From: Hyaloraphidium curvatum
Lineage: Eukaryota; Monoblepharomycota; Hyaloraphidiomycetes; Hyaloraphidiales; Hyaloraphidiaceae
Length of the DNA: 64,000 bases
Direction of reading: 5' to 3'
Assembly: GCA_025558095.1 (NCBI GenBank)
Contig: JAIVFI010000028.1
Span: 1 to 64,000 of the forward strand
The position numbers and the translations under genes were made by a program. The notes beneath the pieces are model-generated. The model made no database searches. It saw only the letters and a program-made list of their open reading frames with translations, and was not told where the DNA came from. Numbering within the stretch: the stretch's first letter is position 1; every line of letters starts with the position of its first letter. This document shows positions 18,104-28,355 of this stretch, piece after piece.

Positions 18104-20177
18104 CTAGGGTCCCCCGCCCGCCATCTCCCCCGGCTCCTGCACCATCCCCACCCCCGCCAGCCCCGCCGCGACCTCGTCCACCCTCCTCTCCAGCTCCGGA
18201 TCCTTGTCCCCCCCCTCGTTCGCATACCGCTCCCCGAGCTCCTCCCCCTCGAGCACGTGCGGCAGCACGGGGGACGCGCCGAGCCCGTACGCGCGGAAGT
18301 AGTCGTGCCCGTCCGTCGACCTCCCCCTCGTGCTCCTCAGCAGCTTGAGCGCGGCGTGCTGCTCGTGCGCGGGGTTGCCGGCCAGCTGCGCCTGGAACGC
18401 CGCGGACATGTCGGCCAGCAGCGTCGGCAGGCCCTCGAGGAACCACCGCTTGTCGTCGGCGAGGTGCGGCGTGGGGGTATCGGCGGTCTGCGGGGAGAGC
18501 GCCGAGGCGGGTGTGCGGGGGGGGGTGAGGTTCTCCGAGGTGGGGGCGATGTCGAGGGAGAGGGACCGCTCGACGGCGCTGCTGCGGCGGCGCTGGATCG
18601 GGAGGGTGCCCGGGTTCTCGCTGGCGCCACGCACGCGGACGGCGGGCGCGGCGCGCTGCGAAAGGTCGTCGGAGGGGGTCTCGGGGGCGTCGGCGGGGGA
18701 GACGGGGGTCGCGGCGCGGAGGGTGAAGCTGTCGGTCGAGACGGCGGCCGTCGAGGGGTTTGAGATGGTGGAGGCAGGCTCGGAGGTGTTGGCGACGACG
18801 GTCGCGGGGGAGGGGGAGGGGGGAGAAAGCTTGTCCGTGTCCGATCCCGCTGCGGAGGCCTCCTTGGTCACGATTTTCTGTCCGACCCAAAGTCAGCGAC
18901 AACGAATACCCCACAGAGCACGGTCGACGTACCCGAATGTAGTTCCTGACCACGTGGTTCTTGCGGATGTTTGCCAGCCACTTCTTCTGGTCTGGCAGCA
19001 CCGGCGTGGTCGGATTCCCCGGCGGCGAGTCGTGCATGGAGAACCAGGGGTGCTTCAGCGCCTCCTCGGGCTTCAACCGCTCCCTGCACGGCCCGAGGTC
19101 AGCTCTCCCGCGACCCGCACGCGCCCCGCAACGACCCACTCGGGATCCACGACCATCAGCTTCCCCAGCAGATCCAGCGCCTCGGGGCTGACCCATTCCG
19201 GCTCGGGAAACTCCCACTTGCCGCGCTTGATGTTGTTCATGATGGTGGGGGCGTCGTCGGCGTCGAAGGGGTAGGAGCCCGAGAGGAGGATGAAGAGGAT
19301 GACGCCGACGGACCACATGTCGACGGCGGAGCCGTAGGTGCGGCCGCGGATGATTTCCTGTGGGTAATCGTCGTCAACAACCATTCCCTGGCGGACGCAA
19401 GAGACGCCAGCCGCCACGGAAACCCACCGGCGGCATGTAGTGGAACGTCCCGCACCGCGTCTTGAGCAGGTTCCTGTTGTCCGAGTCGGCAAAATTGGCC
19501 AGCCCAAAGTCCGCAATCCGCAGCTGCCGCGCCCAGTCGTCCGGCCCGCGCGGCTCGTCGGCCAGCAGCACGTTCTCGAGCTTCAGGTCGCGGTGCACGA
19601 TGTGCCGCTCGTGCAGGTACACGATGGCCGACAGCAGCGCGCGCAGGATGTGCCGCGCATTGTCCTCGGGGAACGACGGCATGGCCGCCAGCCGCGCCAG
19701 CAGCTCGCCGCCGCGGCAGTCCTCCTGCACCATGATGAACAGGTCCCGCGTCTCGAGCAGCTCGTACAGCCGCACGATGTTGGGGTGCGACACGGAGCCG
19801 AGGATGCCGATCTCGCGGAGCAGCTGCTGCACGTTGCGCATGGTGCCAAAGTCGTGCTTGCGCAGGATCTTGATCGCGTAGCTGTGGCCGGTCGAGAAGA
19901 CGTGCACGCGGTAGACTGCGCCGAACGAGCCCACGCCCAGCTCGGCGTCGATGCGCCAGAAGCGGTCAAACTCGATGACCTGGTCCGCGCGCCGCGTCTC
20001 GAGCGTGCGCACGGCGTACTTCGGGTACGGCCGGCGGATGCGCTTCTGCGCCTCGGCGCCGTTCTGCACGGCGCGCACGAGAAAGTGCTGCTCGCAGTCC
20101 GAGTACGCCGTCTCCCCCGGCGGCGGCGGCGGCAACAGGTTCGTCCGCAGCTGCAGCGGCGACTCGGGGAACGACAT
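18104..20177 (-). CDS. CAMK-like serine/threonine protein kinase
   Basis: Four exons on the minus strand (19428-20177, 19140-19357, 18933-19083, 18104-18877; donors GTGGGT, GTGGGT, GTACGT) give 630 residues. The kinase domain spans about 70-335: glycine loop GVGSFGAVY, Lys103 in AIKIL, HRDLKLEN with Asp197, DFG Asp223, the activation loop to MPPEIIRG across the first splice site, and DMWSVGVILF. The ERLKPEEALKHPW end spans the second splice site. This layout resembles the SNF1/CAMK group. The C-terminal ~260 residues are Ser/Thr/Pro-rich with RRRSS and TPPRTP sites, then a more ordered end; no known regulatory domain is recognised. The role is probably cytoplasmic signalling; substrate unknown. 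Confidence 0.88.
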
Positions 20178-20439
20178 CGCGGCGGGTTGGCCCGCTAGAG
20201 CGGAGTCCGACCGGCCCCGTCCGCCGCACTCCCTCGTCCGCGCCTGCCGGCTATCGCCTAGCGCCGGACTCCAAAGAAATCATGCCCCGGTCGGGCGCAC
20301 GGCGGGAATGGGGTGGGGAAAGGTGGGGCGAAAGAGGCCAAACGGCTGACGACCGTGCGGAAGATGGGACTCGGCGGAGCCGGCGATCGAGCAGATTCAT
20401 CGCACTATCCGATACGCACACCGCCAAATCAGACCTCCG

Positions 20440-22021
20440 CTAGCGCTTTCCGACCCCACCCTTCTCGATGCCCTCGCCGAGCAGCCCGTCGCCGAGTAGC
20501 CCGCACTTTTCGAGGTCCAGCGGCGGGTACCTCGAGCTCGGCACGAAGCGGTCGTCCCTGACCGGCCCCGCCGAGGAGTGCAGCGCCACGATCCTGCGGC
20601 ACCTCTCCCCCCCGAGCGCCTCCCTGATCTCCTTGTATGCGAACGACGACCTGCTCCCTGTCGGCTGGCCGACCAGGGGCAGCTGCATCCCCATCAGCGC
20701 CACCCTGATCCTCCTGAACATCAGCTCCCCCGCCTCTTGGTTCCAACCGTCCCCGTACGCCGCCCTCCCGGCCATCATCAGCTGGTCCACCGCGTGCTCG
20801 ATGAACCCCCCCGGCCCGGCGCTCGCCAGCGAGTGCCTCTTGCGCATCGCCCTCTCGCGCTCCCACCACCCCCCGCGCTCGTAGCAGTCGAGCAGCTGCG
20901 GCGCGACGTTGGGGCGCAGGTTGCCGTCGGGGGCGATCCACCTCCGCGCGAGGGCGAGGGCGGTGATGGCGTGGTGGAACGCGCGCTCCGTGAGGAAGTT
21001 TGCGAACCCGTCGCCGGCCGCGCCGCCGGGGAAGGCCGGGGCAAGGAGCGAGTAGAAGACCCCCAGCGCGGTGCGGGAGGGGACGAAGCCGTGCGCGGGT
21101 GCGAGGCTGGCTCCGATCTTGGCGACGGGCTCGTCCAGGGAGACGCGGTTGCAGTTGGCGACGAGAAAGTCCGCGAGGCGGTCCAGGTCGAGGTAGGGCT
21201 TGCGGTCGAGGAAGTAGCCCTGGAGGAAGTGCAGCCAGTTTGCGGACCAGCCGATGCGGACGAGGGCGAGGAAGCCGTCCGAGTCGACGGGGCCGGCGAT
21301 CGCCTCGTAGCGGAGGAGGTTGGCCGCGAGCTTGGTCGTGCTGTGCGTCACCGGCAGGAAAGGCGGCGAAGTGAGAATCGAATCGCCGCGCGCTCAACCG
21401 CGAAATAACCCACTCTCCGGCGCCTGCGCCGTTCAGCACCGCCCGCACCCTCTCCTTGGCCGGCCGATCCCACGCCCTGCACACCAGCCTCGCCGACGTC
21501 TCGAGCCACACCCAATCCCGGGAGCGCAGCACGAAACGGAGCACCCGCTGCAGCACCTCGGGGGGCATCCTGCGCTCGGGGTTGCGGAGCATCCTGTTCC
21601 CCACGCAGGCCGGGCATTCGGAGCGCCCCTCGCCGTACGCCTCCTCGGGGAAGAACCCGCCGCATCCCGCGCACGACCACTCGGTCTCGTCGCGGCCCTT
21701 GCTCTCGACGACCACGAATCCGCGGCGGAAGCTCTCGATGCTGTCCAGCGCCTCCCTTGCTTTCGCCTCCCGCGCCTCCCCCGCCACCCCGATCCGCCCA
21801 GCCAGCGGCGGCGCCAGCAGCTCCCTCAGCGCTTCCCGCGGCAGGGGGCACGTGCGCTCCGGCGTGGGCGCGGTGAACGGCGCGCCGACGTGGCGCTGCG
21901 CGACCGCGGCCTGCCACGCGAGCCCGTCGGGCTCGTCGAGGAAGCGGGCAAAGCGCGAGGGGACCGTGCCGCAGACGAAGCCCAGCGCGGCGAAGGCGTC
22001 GTACGCGGGGACGGAGGCCAT
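20440..22021 (-). CDS. Putative F-box-like protein with a Cys4 zinc motif
   Basis: Exons 21414-22021 and 20440-21340 join across a 73-base GTGGGT...CAG intron to encode 502 residues. Residues ~135-165 contain two CxxC pairs (CAGC and CPAC), a likely zinc ribbon. They are followed by PPEVLQRVLRFVLRSRDWV and a LVCRAW motif, which resembles a degenerate F-box or other helical adaptor. The second exon (~300 residues) is helical with no recognised domain; it begins TTKLAANLLRYEAIAG and ends basic. If it is an F-box protein it would act as a substrate adaptor for SCF ubiquitin ligases, but this is inference from one short motif. It is divergent from the oxidoreductase gene 460 bases away. Confidence 0.65.
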
Positions 22022-22481
22022 TTGCAGGGCTCGTTGAGGGCGACGAGGAAGCAAAGTGCAATCCAGTCCCGCTGGAGCACGAGCCGGGGCGCTCGCGTCG
22101 CACCAACTTCCGATTCCCTCGAAGGTCGATTAACCCACATCGGGCAACCTTTTAAGCATTTGGTGAGTGAGCAGCGAAGCCACCTGCCAGGCACAGACTA
22201 TCCCTTTTTCGCTCATGAGCGTTCTGTGGAGTACGTCCCGAAACTGATCTAACCACTGAACCTCCATTTGACTATCTGAAGGCCAACGAGTAATTCACTC
22301 GGAGCAATAGCTTCTCGGGATAGCGTACGAACTCCATCTTCGGTTAGCCATCGCCTTCAGGACAAGTGTTGGCGCGACCCCCGCCCGGTTTCGACGGGCT
22401 TCGGAAGATCCGCTTGCCGAACTTGCCGCCATCGCACCATCTCCCACGAAACCGCCCCTCACCCCGCAGCATCGCGCCGCC

Positions 22482-23794
22482 ATGACGACCCTCGCCGTCG
22501 TGCTGACCAAGGAGAAGGGCGCCACGCTGCAGCCCAACCCGCAGCTGCCCGCGTTCCCCCCGAAGCCCGGGAAGGGCGAGGTGCTGATCCGCAACGTCGC
22601 GGTCGCGTCGAACCCCAAGGACTGGAAGCTGAGCAAGGTCGGGATTTGTGGGTACCCTCCGTGATCTGCGCATTCAGTTGCAGCTCACGCCTCCGTTCCT
22701 TCGACGCGACTGGCGGCTGTTGATTTGAACCCGGATCCTCGCCTGCCACCGTCCCGGTGTCGCCCCCGCCCCCAGTCGAGGGCATCGAGGGCAACGACGT
22801 CGCCGGCTTCGTCGAGGCCGTCGGCGAGGGCGTCACGTCCTACAAGAAGGGCGACAAGGTCGGCGCCTTCACGCGCATGTCGACCAACAACAGCTACGGC
22901 GCGTACCAGTCCTTCTCGGTCTCGCCCGCCAACACTGTGTTCCCGCTCGGGCCCAAGACGTCGTTCGAGGAGGCGTCGACGCTGCCGCTGGCGGCCATGA
23001 CCGCGGCCATCGGGCTGTTTGCCCGCCTGGCGGTCCCAGAGCCGTCGGCCGACGGCGCGCCCAACAAGGCCAACGAGGGCAAGGGGATCCTGGTGTGGGG
23101 CGCGAGCAGCTCCGTCGGCGCGTTCGCGGTGCAGCTCGCCAAGAAGGCCGGGCTGTGGGTGTCGCGTCACCGCCCCCTCGTCGGTTCGGCTCACCTTCGG
23201 TTCCCCAGCTACGTGATCGGCGTCGCCGGTGCGGCGCAGGACCTCGCCAAGGAGCTCGGCTGCGACGCCGTGGTCGACTACCGTTCCTCCCGCCCCGTCT
23301 CTGAGCTCCTCAAGGAGGCCATCGCCAAGTCGGGCAAGCAGTTCTCGGTCGCCTACGACGCCCACTCGGCCCTGTCGGGCAAGACCACCTCGTACTACGA
23401 GCTCGCCGCCGCGCTGCAGCCCGCGGGGGGCAAGGTCACCGTGGTCCTCGGCGTGCCCAAGAAGGAATCCGCCAAGCTGCCCCCGAACGTGCAGGTGATC
23501 CCGACGCAGGTCGGCACGGCGCACAGCAAGGACGGCGCGCTGGCGGAGAAGTGGTTCCACACCATGGCGCGGTGGCTCGAGGAGGGCAAGTTCAGGGCGA
23601 ACAGGGTCAGGGTGATCCCCGGGGGCCTGGCGGGGGTCAAGGAGGGACTGAAGCTGATGGAGGAGGGCAAGGTCAGCGGGGAGAAGCTCGTCTGTGGGTG
23701 GACGCGGTCCTGCTCGGCACCTGGGATCTTTTGGCTGACCGTGCCGCCTGCTCCAGACCGGATCGCGGAGACGCCGGATGCTTCGAAGCTCTAG
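22482..23794 (+). CDS. Zinc-independent medium-chain oxidoreductase (GroES/quinone-reductase-like)
   Basis: Four exons (22482-22647, 22776-23154, 23209-23693, 23757-23794) encode 355 residues. The N-terminal GroES-like part has VLIRNVAVASNPKDWK and EGNDVAGFVEAVG. The Rossmann part has GILVWGASSSVGAFAVQLA and, after the third exon begins, YVIGVAG and LGCDAVVDY. The C-terminal SGEKLVYR is completed by the last 38-base exon. Structural-zinc cysteines are absent, as in the enoyl reductase/quinone oxidoreductase-like group common in fungi (trans-enoyl reductase-like proteins). It likely uses NADPH to reduce a double bond or carbonyl; substrate unknown. The 54-base second intron is a multiple of three, so the gene reads through if unspliced. 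Confidence 0.85.
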
Positions 23795-23925
23795 GTCTGC
23801 CTTCGTGTTGTTGGTGTCCATGCATGTCTTCGCTGGCCCCACCTTTTGTGGTCCGAAACATTTCAATTCAGATTCCCCGACGATTCCATTAAGGCGCACT
23901 ACACAGACTGACTTCGTTTCACTGC

Positions 23926-24732
23926 TCATCGCAACCCCGTGCGCGAGTCTTCACCGTCTATATCACCCGCCATTCCCGCTAGCCTTATCCTCCCGTCCTG
24001 CACGACAATCTCGTTCATACGAATCGTTCTTTCGGGGTCCCAATCGTCGTCCGCCGGCTTCGGCGAGTCCGCCCCGCGCGGCCCGTAGAGGCTCATGAGC
24101 TGCTTCACCAGCACCGCGCATTTGGCTCCGTCGGTCATCCCCCGCGGCCTGCCCTTGCCGGGCTTCCCGCGCAGGGCGTCGTCGGGTGTACCGGCCATTT
24201 CCACCCAGGTGTCGAACTCTGTCGACTCTGTCCGCGGGGTGTTGTCGTCGTCCGACGCCCGCTCCGAGTGGCAGGCCCAGCAGAACCCTTCGCCCTGGGT
24301 AAAGTGCGGGCAGGCGGCCGACCACGAGGAGGAGGAGCCCGAGAGGGAGGTGGTGTCCGAGGCGAGGGTGGACGAGCCGGCGGTGATGGAGGTGCTGCCG
24401 GCCTCGGAGCCGAAAGGGCCCGGGAACACCACGGGGGAGGCAGGGTTGCCCGAGGGGCGGGAGCTCGAGGCGGGGGGCGGCGCCGCGCGGGAGGGGCGTA
24501 GGGACGCCGACGCCGCGAGAAGCAGTTCCTCCCCCTGCGGCGGGCGGGCCCCGGCCGGCAGTGAGGCCGACCCCGCGCGGTTTAGGCCGGCGCCGTCAAC
24601 GCTGCCTATCCGGAACATGTCCTGGAGGGCGTCGCTTCTGGCCGCTGCAGCAGCCGAAGCGGAAAGGCTGTAGGGGAAGCTGCTTTTGCGCTTGACCGGG
24701 AGCGGCGCAGAGAGCCGAGTCTCGGAGGCCAT
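23926..24732 (-). CDS. Hypothetical Ser/Ala-rich protein
   Basis: Single frame of 268 residues from the ATG at 24732. The first ~150 residues are low-complexity Ser/Ala/Pro/Gly, likely disordered. The rest is more ordered, with one CPHFTQGEGFCWACHSE cluster (Cys-X8-Cys-X2-Cys-X-His), which could bind zinc, then EFDTWVEMAG, a basic GKPGKGRPRG patch and KCAVLVKQLMSLYGP. I do not recognise a family. Codon use and GC match the neighbours. It is convergent with the oxidoreductase gene (131 bases between stops). Confidence 0.5.
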   Translation of the reverse strand: MASETRLSAPLPVKRKSSFPYSLSASAAAAARSDALQDMFRIGSVDGAGLNRAGSASLPAGARPPQGEELLLAASASLRPSRAAPPPASSSRPSGNPASPVVFPGPFGSEAGSTSITAGSSTLASDTTSLSGSSSSWSAACPHFTQGEGFCWACHSERASDDDNTPRTESTEFDTWVEMAGTPDDALRGKPGKGRPRGMTDGAKCAVLVKQLMSLYGPRGADSPKPADDDWDPERTIRMNEIVVQDGRIRLAGMAGDIDGEDSRTGLR

Positions 24733-25177
24733 CGTTAACGCAGCTGGCACCGGAGCTCCTTGCACGAGAAGACACAAGATTCCGCTTGCTTGGTGTTGGG
24801 AGGGGCGCCGCGCCTAAACGGAGGGCCTCGAACGGCCCGTTCGGCCACCAATAGTCATTCCCGCCTCATCCGGTCCCAACCGCGTAGCACCGCCCTTGAA
24901 ATCCTAAACCGGCCACGGCGACCGGCGCACGAGGAAGAAAGGCGGAAACGGCAAACTTGCAGAACACGAGGGAAAGTGCTTGGAGCACCGAAGGAGTGGC
25001 GGCTCGCCAGCCGGCATGCGAGCGTTTGTTGGCCGGAGGCGGCAGAGCGGCTGTCGGGCGGGCGGGGTCCCGAAAGCGTCCCTTCGACCCCGCTCCAGGT
25101 CCCAACTCTATCCCAGAGGCAAGAACCACATGAGACGCATCCCAAGCGTCAAAAAAGAAGACGGCAGCATTCATGCG

Positions 25178-26867
25178 CTACTTGGCCCTGTTCCTCCCGT
25201 ACTCGTCGTGGCTTGACACCCACTCGTCGCTCACCACCGCGCTACCCAGGCTGAGCTCGCCGCAAAGCGCCACGGCCGCCGCTATCTCCGCCAGCTGCAC
25301 GGCCTTGCCGGAGCCGGCGCAGCCCAAAACGGAGAGGGATTCGCGCTGCGTGGGGAGGAGGGTGCCTCCCCCGTGGGTGGCGACGATCAGCGCGGGGATG
25401 GTGACCTAGGGCGGGCGGGCCGGGCGGTCAGGGTCGGAACAGCTGGTGCGCGGGGGGCGGGTGGTACCGAGAAGTAGTACGAGCCGTCCTCCATGATCTC
25501 GGAGTAGGTGTGCCCGGCGTGGCTCTCGGCCACGTTGGCCACGTCCTGCCCGCACGCGATGAAGAGCGCCGTGATGCCGTTGGCGATGTGGGTGCCGTTC
25601 GCGGTCGCGGCCGAGTAGAGGGTGCCCATGTTGGAGAGCTGGCGCTGGCGGAACATGGTGGCGGGGTCGGTGTGCATGATCTTGCGGAAGAGGTCGGCGG
25701 GGATGGTGCACTCGGCGATCACCCTGTGGGTTCATCGGGTTTTGCAGATCGTGAGTCGAAAAGTTGTTCGCTCCCACTTGACCGCCGGAACCCACTTCTT
25801 CCCCCGCGGGGAGAGCACGTTGAGGTGCGAGTGCTTCTTGTCCGTGTCCATATTGGCCGCCAGCGTGAAGTGCTCGAGGCCCTCGGGCCCCTGCTCCAGG
25901 ACCCACATGCACGCGTGGTGGGTCGCCTGTGGGAACAAGGTGGAGGGAGAGCCGTCAACTCGAGCTGACGGCGAGTGGCCCCGACGGACCCACCTTGGAC
26001 ACCATGTTCTGCCCCGCCGCGTCGCCCGTCGAGAAGCAGAACCGCAACCACCTCAGCTTCCCCGCCGCGTACTGCTCCACCTTCTTGAGCTTCCCGCTCC
26101 TCGTTGTTTCCTCCGCCTTGGCCTTGATCCGGTCGAAGTTGCTTTCCACCCACGCGCCGAACGCCTTGCCCTCGCGCGCGGACTTGAAAAGGAAGCACGG
26201 CGTGCGCTGCATCTGGTCCTCGAGCAGGGTGGTGGTGATGCCGCCGGCTTCGCGGGTGAGGCGCATGCCGCGGTTGAAGGAGGCGACGAGGGTGCCTTCG
26301 GTCGCTGGTGGGAGGCGTGATCAGCAGAGATCGGCGAGGAGGGAGGTCGAACGTACTGGCCATGGGGACGTACACCATCTCGCCGCCTTCTGCCATCGAT
26401 TCCCCCTTTACCCACATGGGGCCCGCGAGGCCGAGTGGGACCTGTGGGGGCCAAAGACGCGTGCTGTTTCCGAACCTGTTTCGGCAACACCAGTGGCCGC
26501 GACCCACCTGCGCGCAACCGGCAAACATCTCCACGTTGCCCTGCGTCAGTTTCGGGTCGACCGAGTAGGATCCGATGTGTTTCTGCAGGGAACCGCGTGA
26601 GCTACCGCCGCCAACGACCACGGCCGCCACGAGGGCACCCGCCAGCTCCACCCCGCACGCCTTCTCCACCGCCCTCCTCCTCTCGTCCGCCGCCTCCTTC
26701 GTGTAGTCCTCGGTCCCTTCCCTGCGCGGCAGCTTGTCCAGCGCCCTCGCGGGCTTTGCCCCCTCGAGCTTGGTCGAGGCCGGACGGGACGCGTCGTCCT
26801 CGACGGGGTGGTCGTGCATGGCGTCGGAGGTCAGGCGGGGGTCGGTTTTGGTGGCCTGGGAGAGCAT
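25178..26867 (-). CDS. Soluble hydroxymethylglutaryl-CoA reductase
   Basis: Six exons on the minus strand (26508-26867, 26357-26441, 25994-26304, 25778-25926, 25468-25723, 25178-25405) join in frame to 462 residues. Family marks in order are: VPLGLAGPMWV across the first splice, TEGTLVASFNRG (catalytic Glu151), STGDAAGQNMVSK, ANGTHIANGITALFIACGQD (catalytic Asp), ESHAGH, ATHGGGTLLPTQ, and a C-terminal SSHDEYGRNRAK that places the catalytic His before the stop. The enzyme reduces HMG-CoA to mevalonate with NAD(P)H. No membrane-spanning N-terminus or sterol-sensing domain is encoded, so it should be cytosolic. The first ~100 residues are not recognisable. A short extra intron in exon 1 near 26590-26640 cannot be excluded. 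Confidence 0.85.
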
Positions 26868-27320
26868 GGCGGCGGGCGATGGAAGGGGGGAAGTGGGTTG
26901 GTGGTGGTGACGGGGCGGTGGTGATTCATTCGGGGCGCTTCGTCACGCGATGGGCTTGCAGTGAACTGTACATCACCGCACCGAGATTCGGCACGAAAAG
27001 GCTACGAACCTCGTGGGCCGGATTCCAAAGTAGACCAACGAAGGCCTGCTCTTCAAAGGGCCCGCACCCGGCACTCACTCCCCGCGTCTTTTCGTCGCTC
27101 CGAACCGCAGAAGATTCCAGATCCCCTGTGCTACAGATTGCTCGCTATGCACCTTGGACTTTTATCCAACGGCCCCTCAATCCGACGGGAGACGGAATGC
27201 TGATGACCGTGGCCCTAGCGTTCGCCTGGACCCTGAGCGCGGGCCGTCACGACCCTGAGCGCGGGCCGTCACCGCAGGAATTGCGCCGCATCTCCCGCCG
27301 CCTCCCCCACACACACCGAG
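26868..27320. other. Interval between divergent genes
   Basis: This stretch lies between the HMG-CoA reductase start (minus) and the small gene at 27321 (plus), so it probably holds both promoters. It contains a perfect tandem 22-base repeat at 27229-27272. No gene seen. Confidence 0.4.
27229..27272. repeat. Tandem 22-bp direct repeat
   Basis: GACCCTGAGCGCGGGCCGTC followed by AC occurs twice without a gap at 27229-27250 and 27251-27272. It lies about 50 bases upstream of the ATG of the small gene at 27321 and could be in its promoter or 5' UTR. Confidence 0.85.
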
Positions 27321-27779
27321 ATGCCCGTGAGCACCCCGTGCCGCGCACCGTGCTTGTCGTGTCGCTCACCGACCGCTCGCGGGGCCGCGCTGCCCCCGGA
27401 CGTCGCCTACACTGCCTTTCGCGACCCGCACCTTCGCGTCTCCCGCTCCGTCCACCAGACCAAGAAGGCGAAGGAGCTGAAGGCCGGCGACCGAATCATC
27501 GCCTACGGGGCAGCGTATGTCCTCCACGCTCCCTTCCCTTCCCCGCCATTCGGTTCTGACGCCCCCCCTCCTCCGTGCCGCCCCGGGACAGCGTCGCCGC
27601 CAGCATGGTCCGGGACATGGGCCACAGCATCGTGGTGTACTACAACGACCCGACGTACGACGAGGAGACGACGATTTCGTACGGGCACGACCAGGACGTC
27701 GAGCGTGGGTGGCCGGCGGGGCGCCCGGGTGGGGGCGTGCAGCACACTGATCCCGCGCCGCCGTTCCGCAGTCGCCTGA
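27321..27779 (+). CDS. Small hypothetical protein, possibly Tudor/SH3-like
   Basis: The last exons are well defined: ...27514, 27592-27704 and 27772-27779, with GTATGT and GTGGGT donors. Two 5' models fit. (1) An unspliced first exon 27321-27514 gives 104 residues. (2) A 6-base exon (ATGCCC) with a GTGAGC donor, and a second exon from 27459 after CCACCAG, gives 60 residues beginning MPTKKAKELKAGD; the skipped 132 bases are in frame. The core has KAGDRIIAYG, a HSIVVYYNDPTYDEETTISYG segment and an acidic end. The size and the KxGDxI opening recall the Tudor-like mini-protein at 50378, but no family is certain. Model 2 is favoured because its intron signals are good and the skipped peptide is low-complexity. 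Confidence 0.55.
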   Translation: MPVSTPCRAPCLSCRSPTARGAALPPDVAYTAFRDPHLRVSRSVHQTKKAKELKAGDRIIAYGAAYVLHAPFPSPPFGSDAPPPPCRPGTASPPAWSGTWATASWCTTTTRRTTRRRRFRTGTTRTSSVGGRRGARVGACSTLIPRRRSAVA

Positions 27780-28355
27780 GATGGGTTCCGAGGTTGATGT
27801 CGGGGTTCGGGCGCCGTTATGGCGGGCTGATTAGGACGATTCGGGTTCGCGGGCCTGCAGGCGGGTCTTTCCGACTTTCTAGGCTGTATCTCTTCTTAGG
27901 CGCCGTCGTAGCGCATTCTTTGTCACGATCGACCGCGATGCTTGTGGTTATCTGCGAATCTGGGTGATTCCCGGCCGGAAGTAGGAGACCAGAGACCAGA
28001 GGGCAAGTCCGGGGCTGGACTGCCAAGGAAGACGTGTGTCCTCCGTTTTTCGCGTGATTATCCAGCGGGTTCGGGCTTGTTCCGTCTCGTTTTTTTTTCT
28101 TCCTTGGCCTTCCACGCTGTTCCAATCACTCGGCCTCGAGAGCGGACCGTGCTGGCCAAGCTCTGTTTAACGGGAGGGAGCCATCCGCCTCGGCAGTTCC
28201 CGCAGAGAGAATCCAGGAGGGTCCCGACCATTTTCTCGTTGTTCTTCGGGGAATCGAACCTTCTCAATCAGTTCCCGGCCAGACCAATCGGGGACCTGCG
28301 TCACCTGCGCAGAAAAACGGCCTTGCGCTCCCGTTCCACCTCAAACACACCCGCC
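27780..28355. other. Interval upstream of the TBC-like gene
   Basis: This 576-base stretch has no supported gene. It includes a pyrimidine-rich run (28088-28105) and AT-richer DNA than its surroundings, fitting a promoter and 5' leader for the gene at 28356. Confidence 0.4.

Noticed and set aside
19440-20198. 252-codon plus-strand frame over the kinase gene
   Set aside because: It lies wholly within kinase coding sequence on the opposite strand and has shadow composition.
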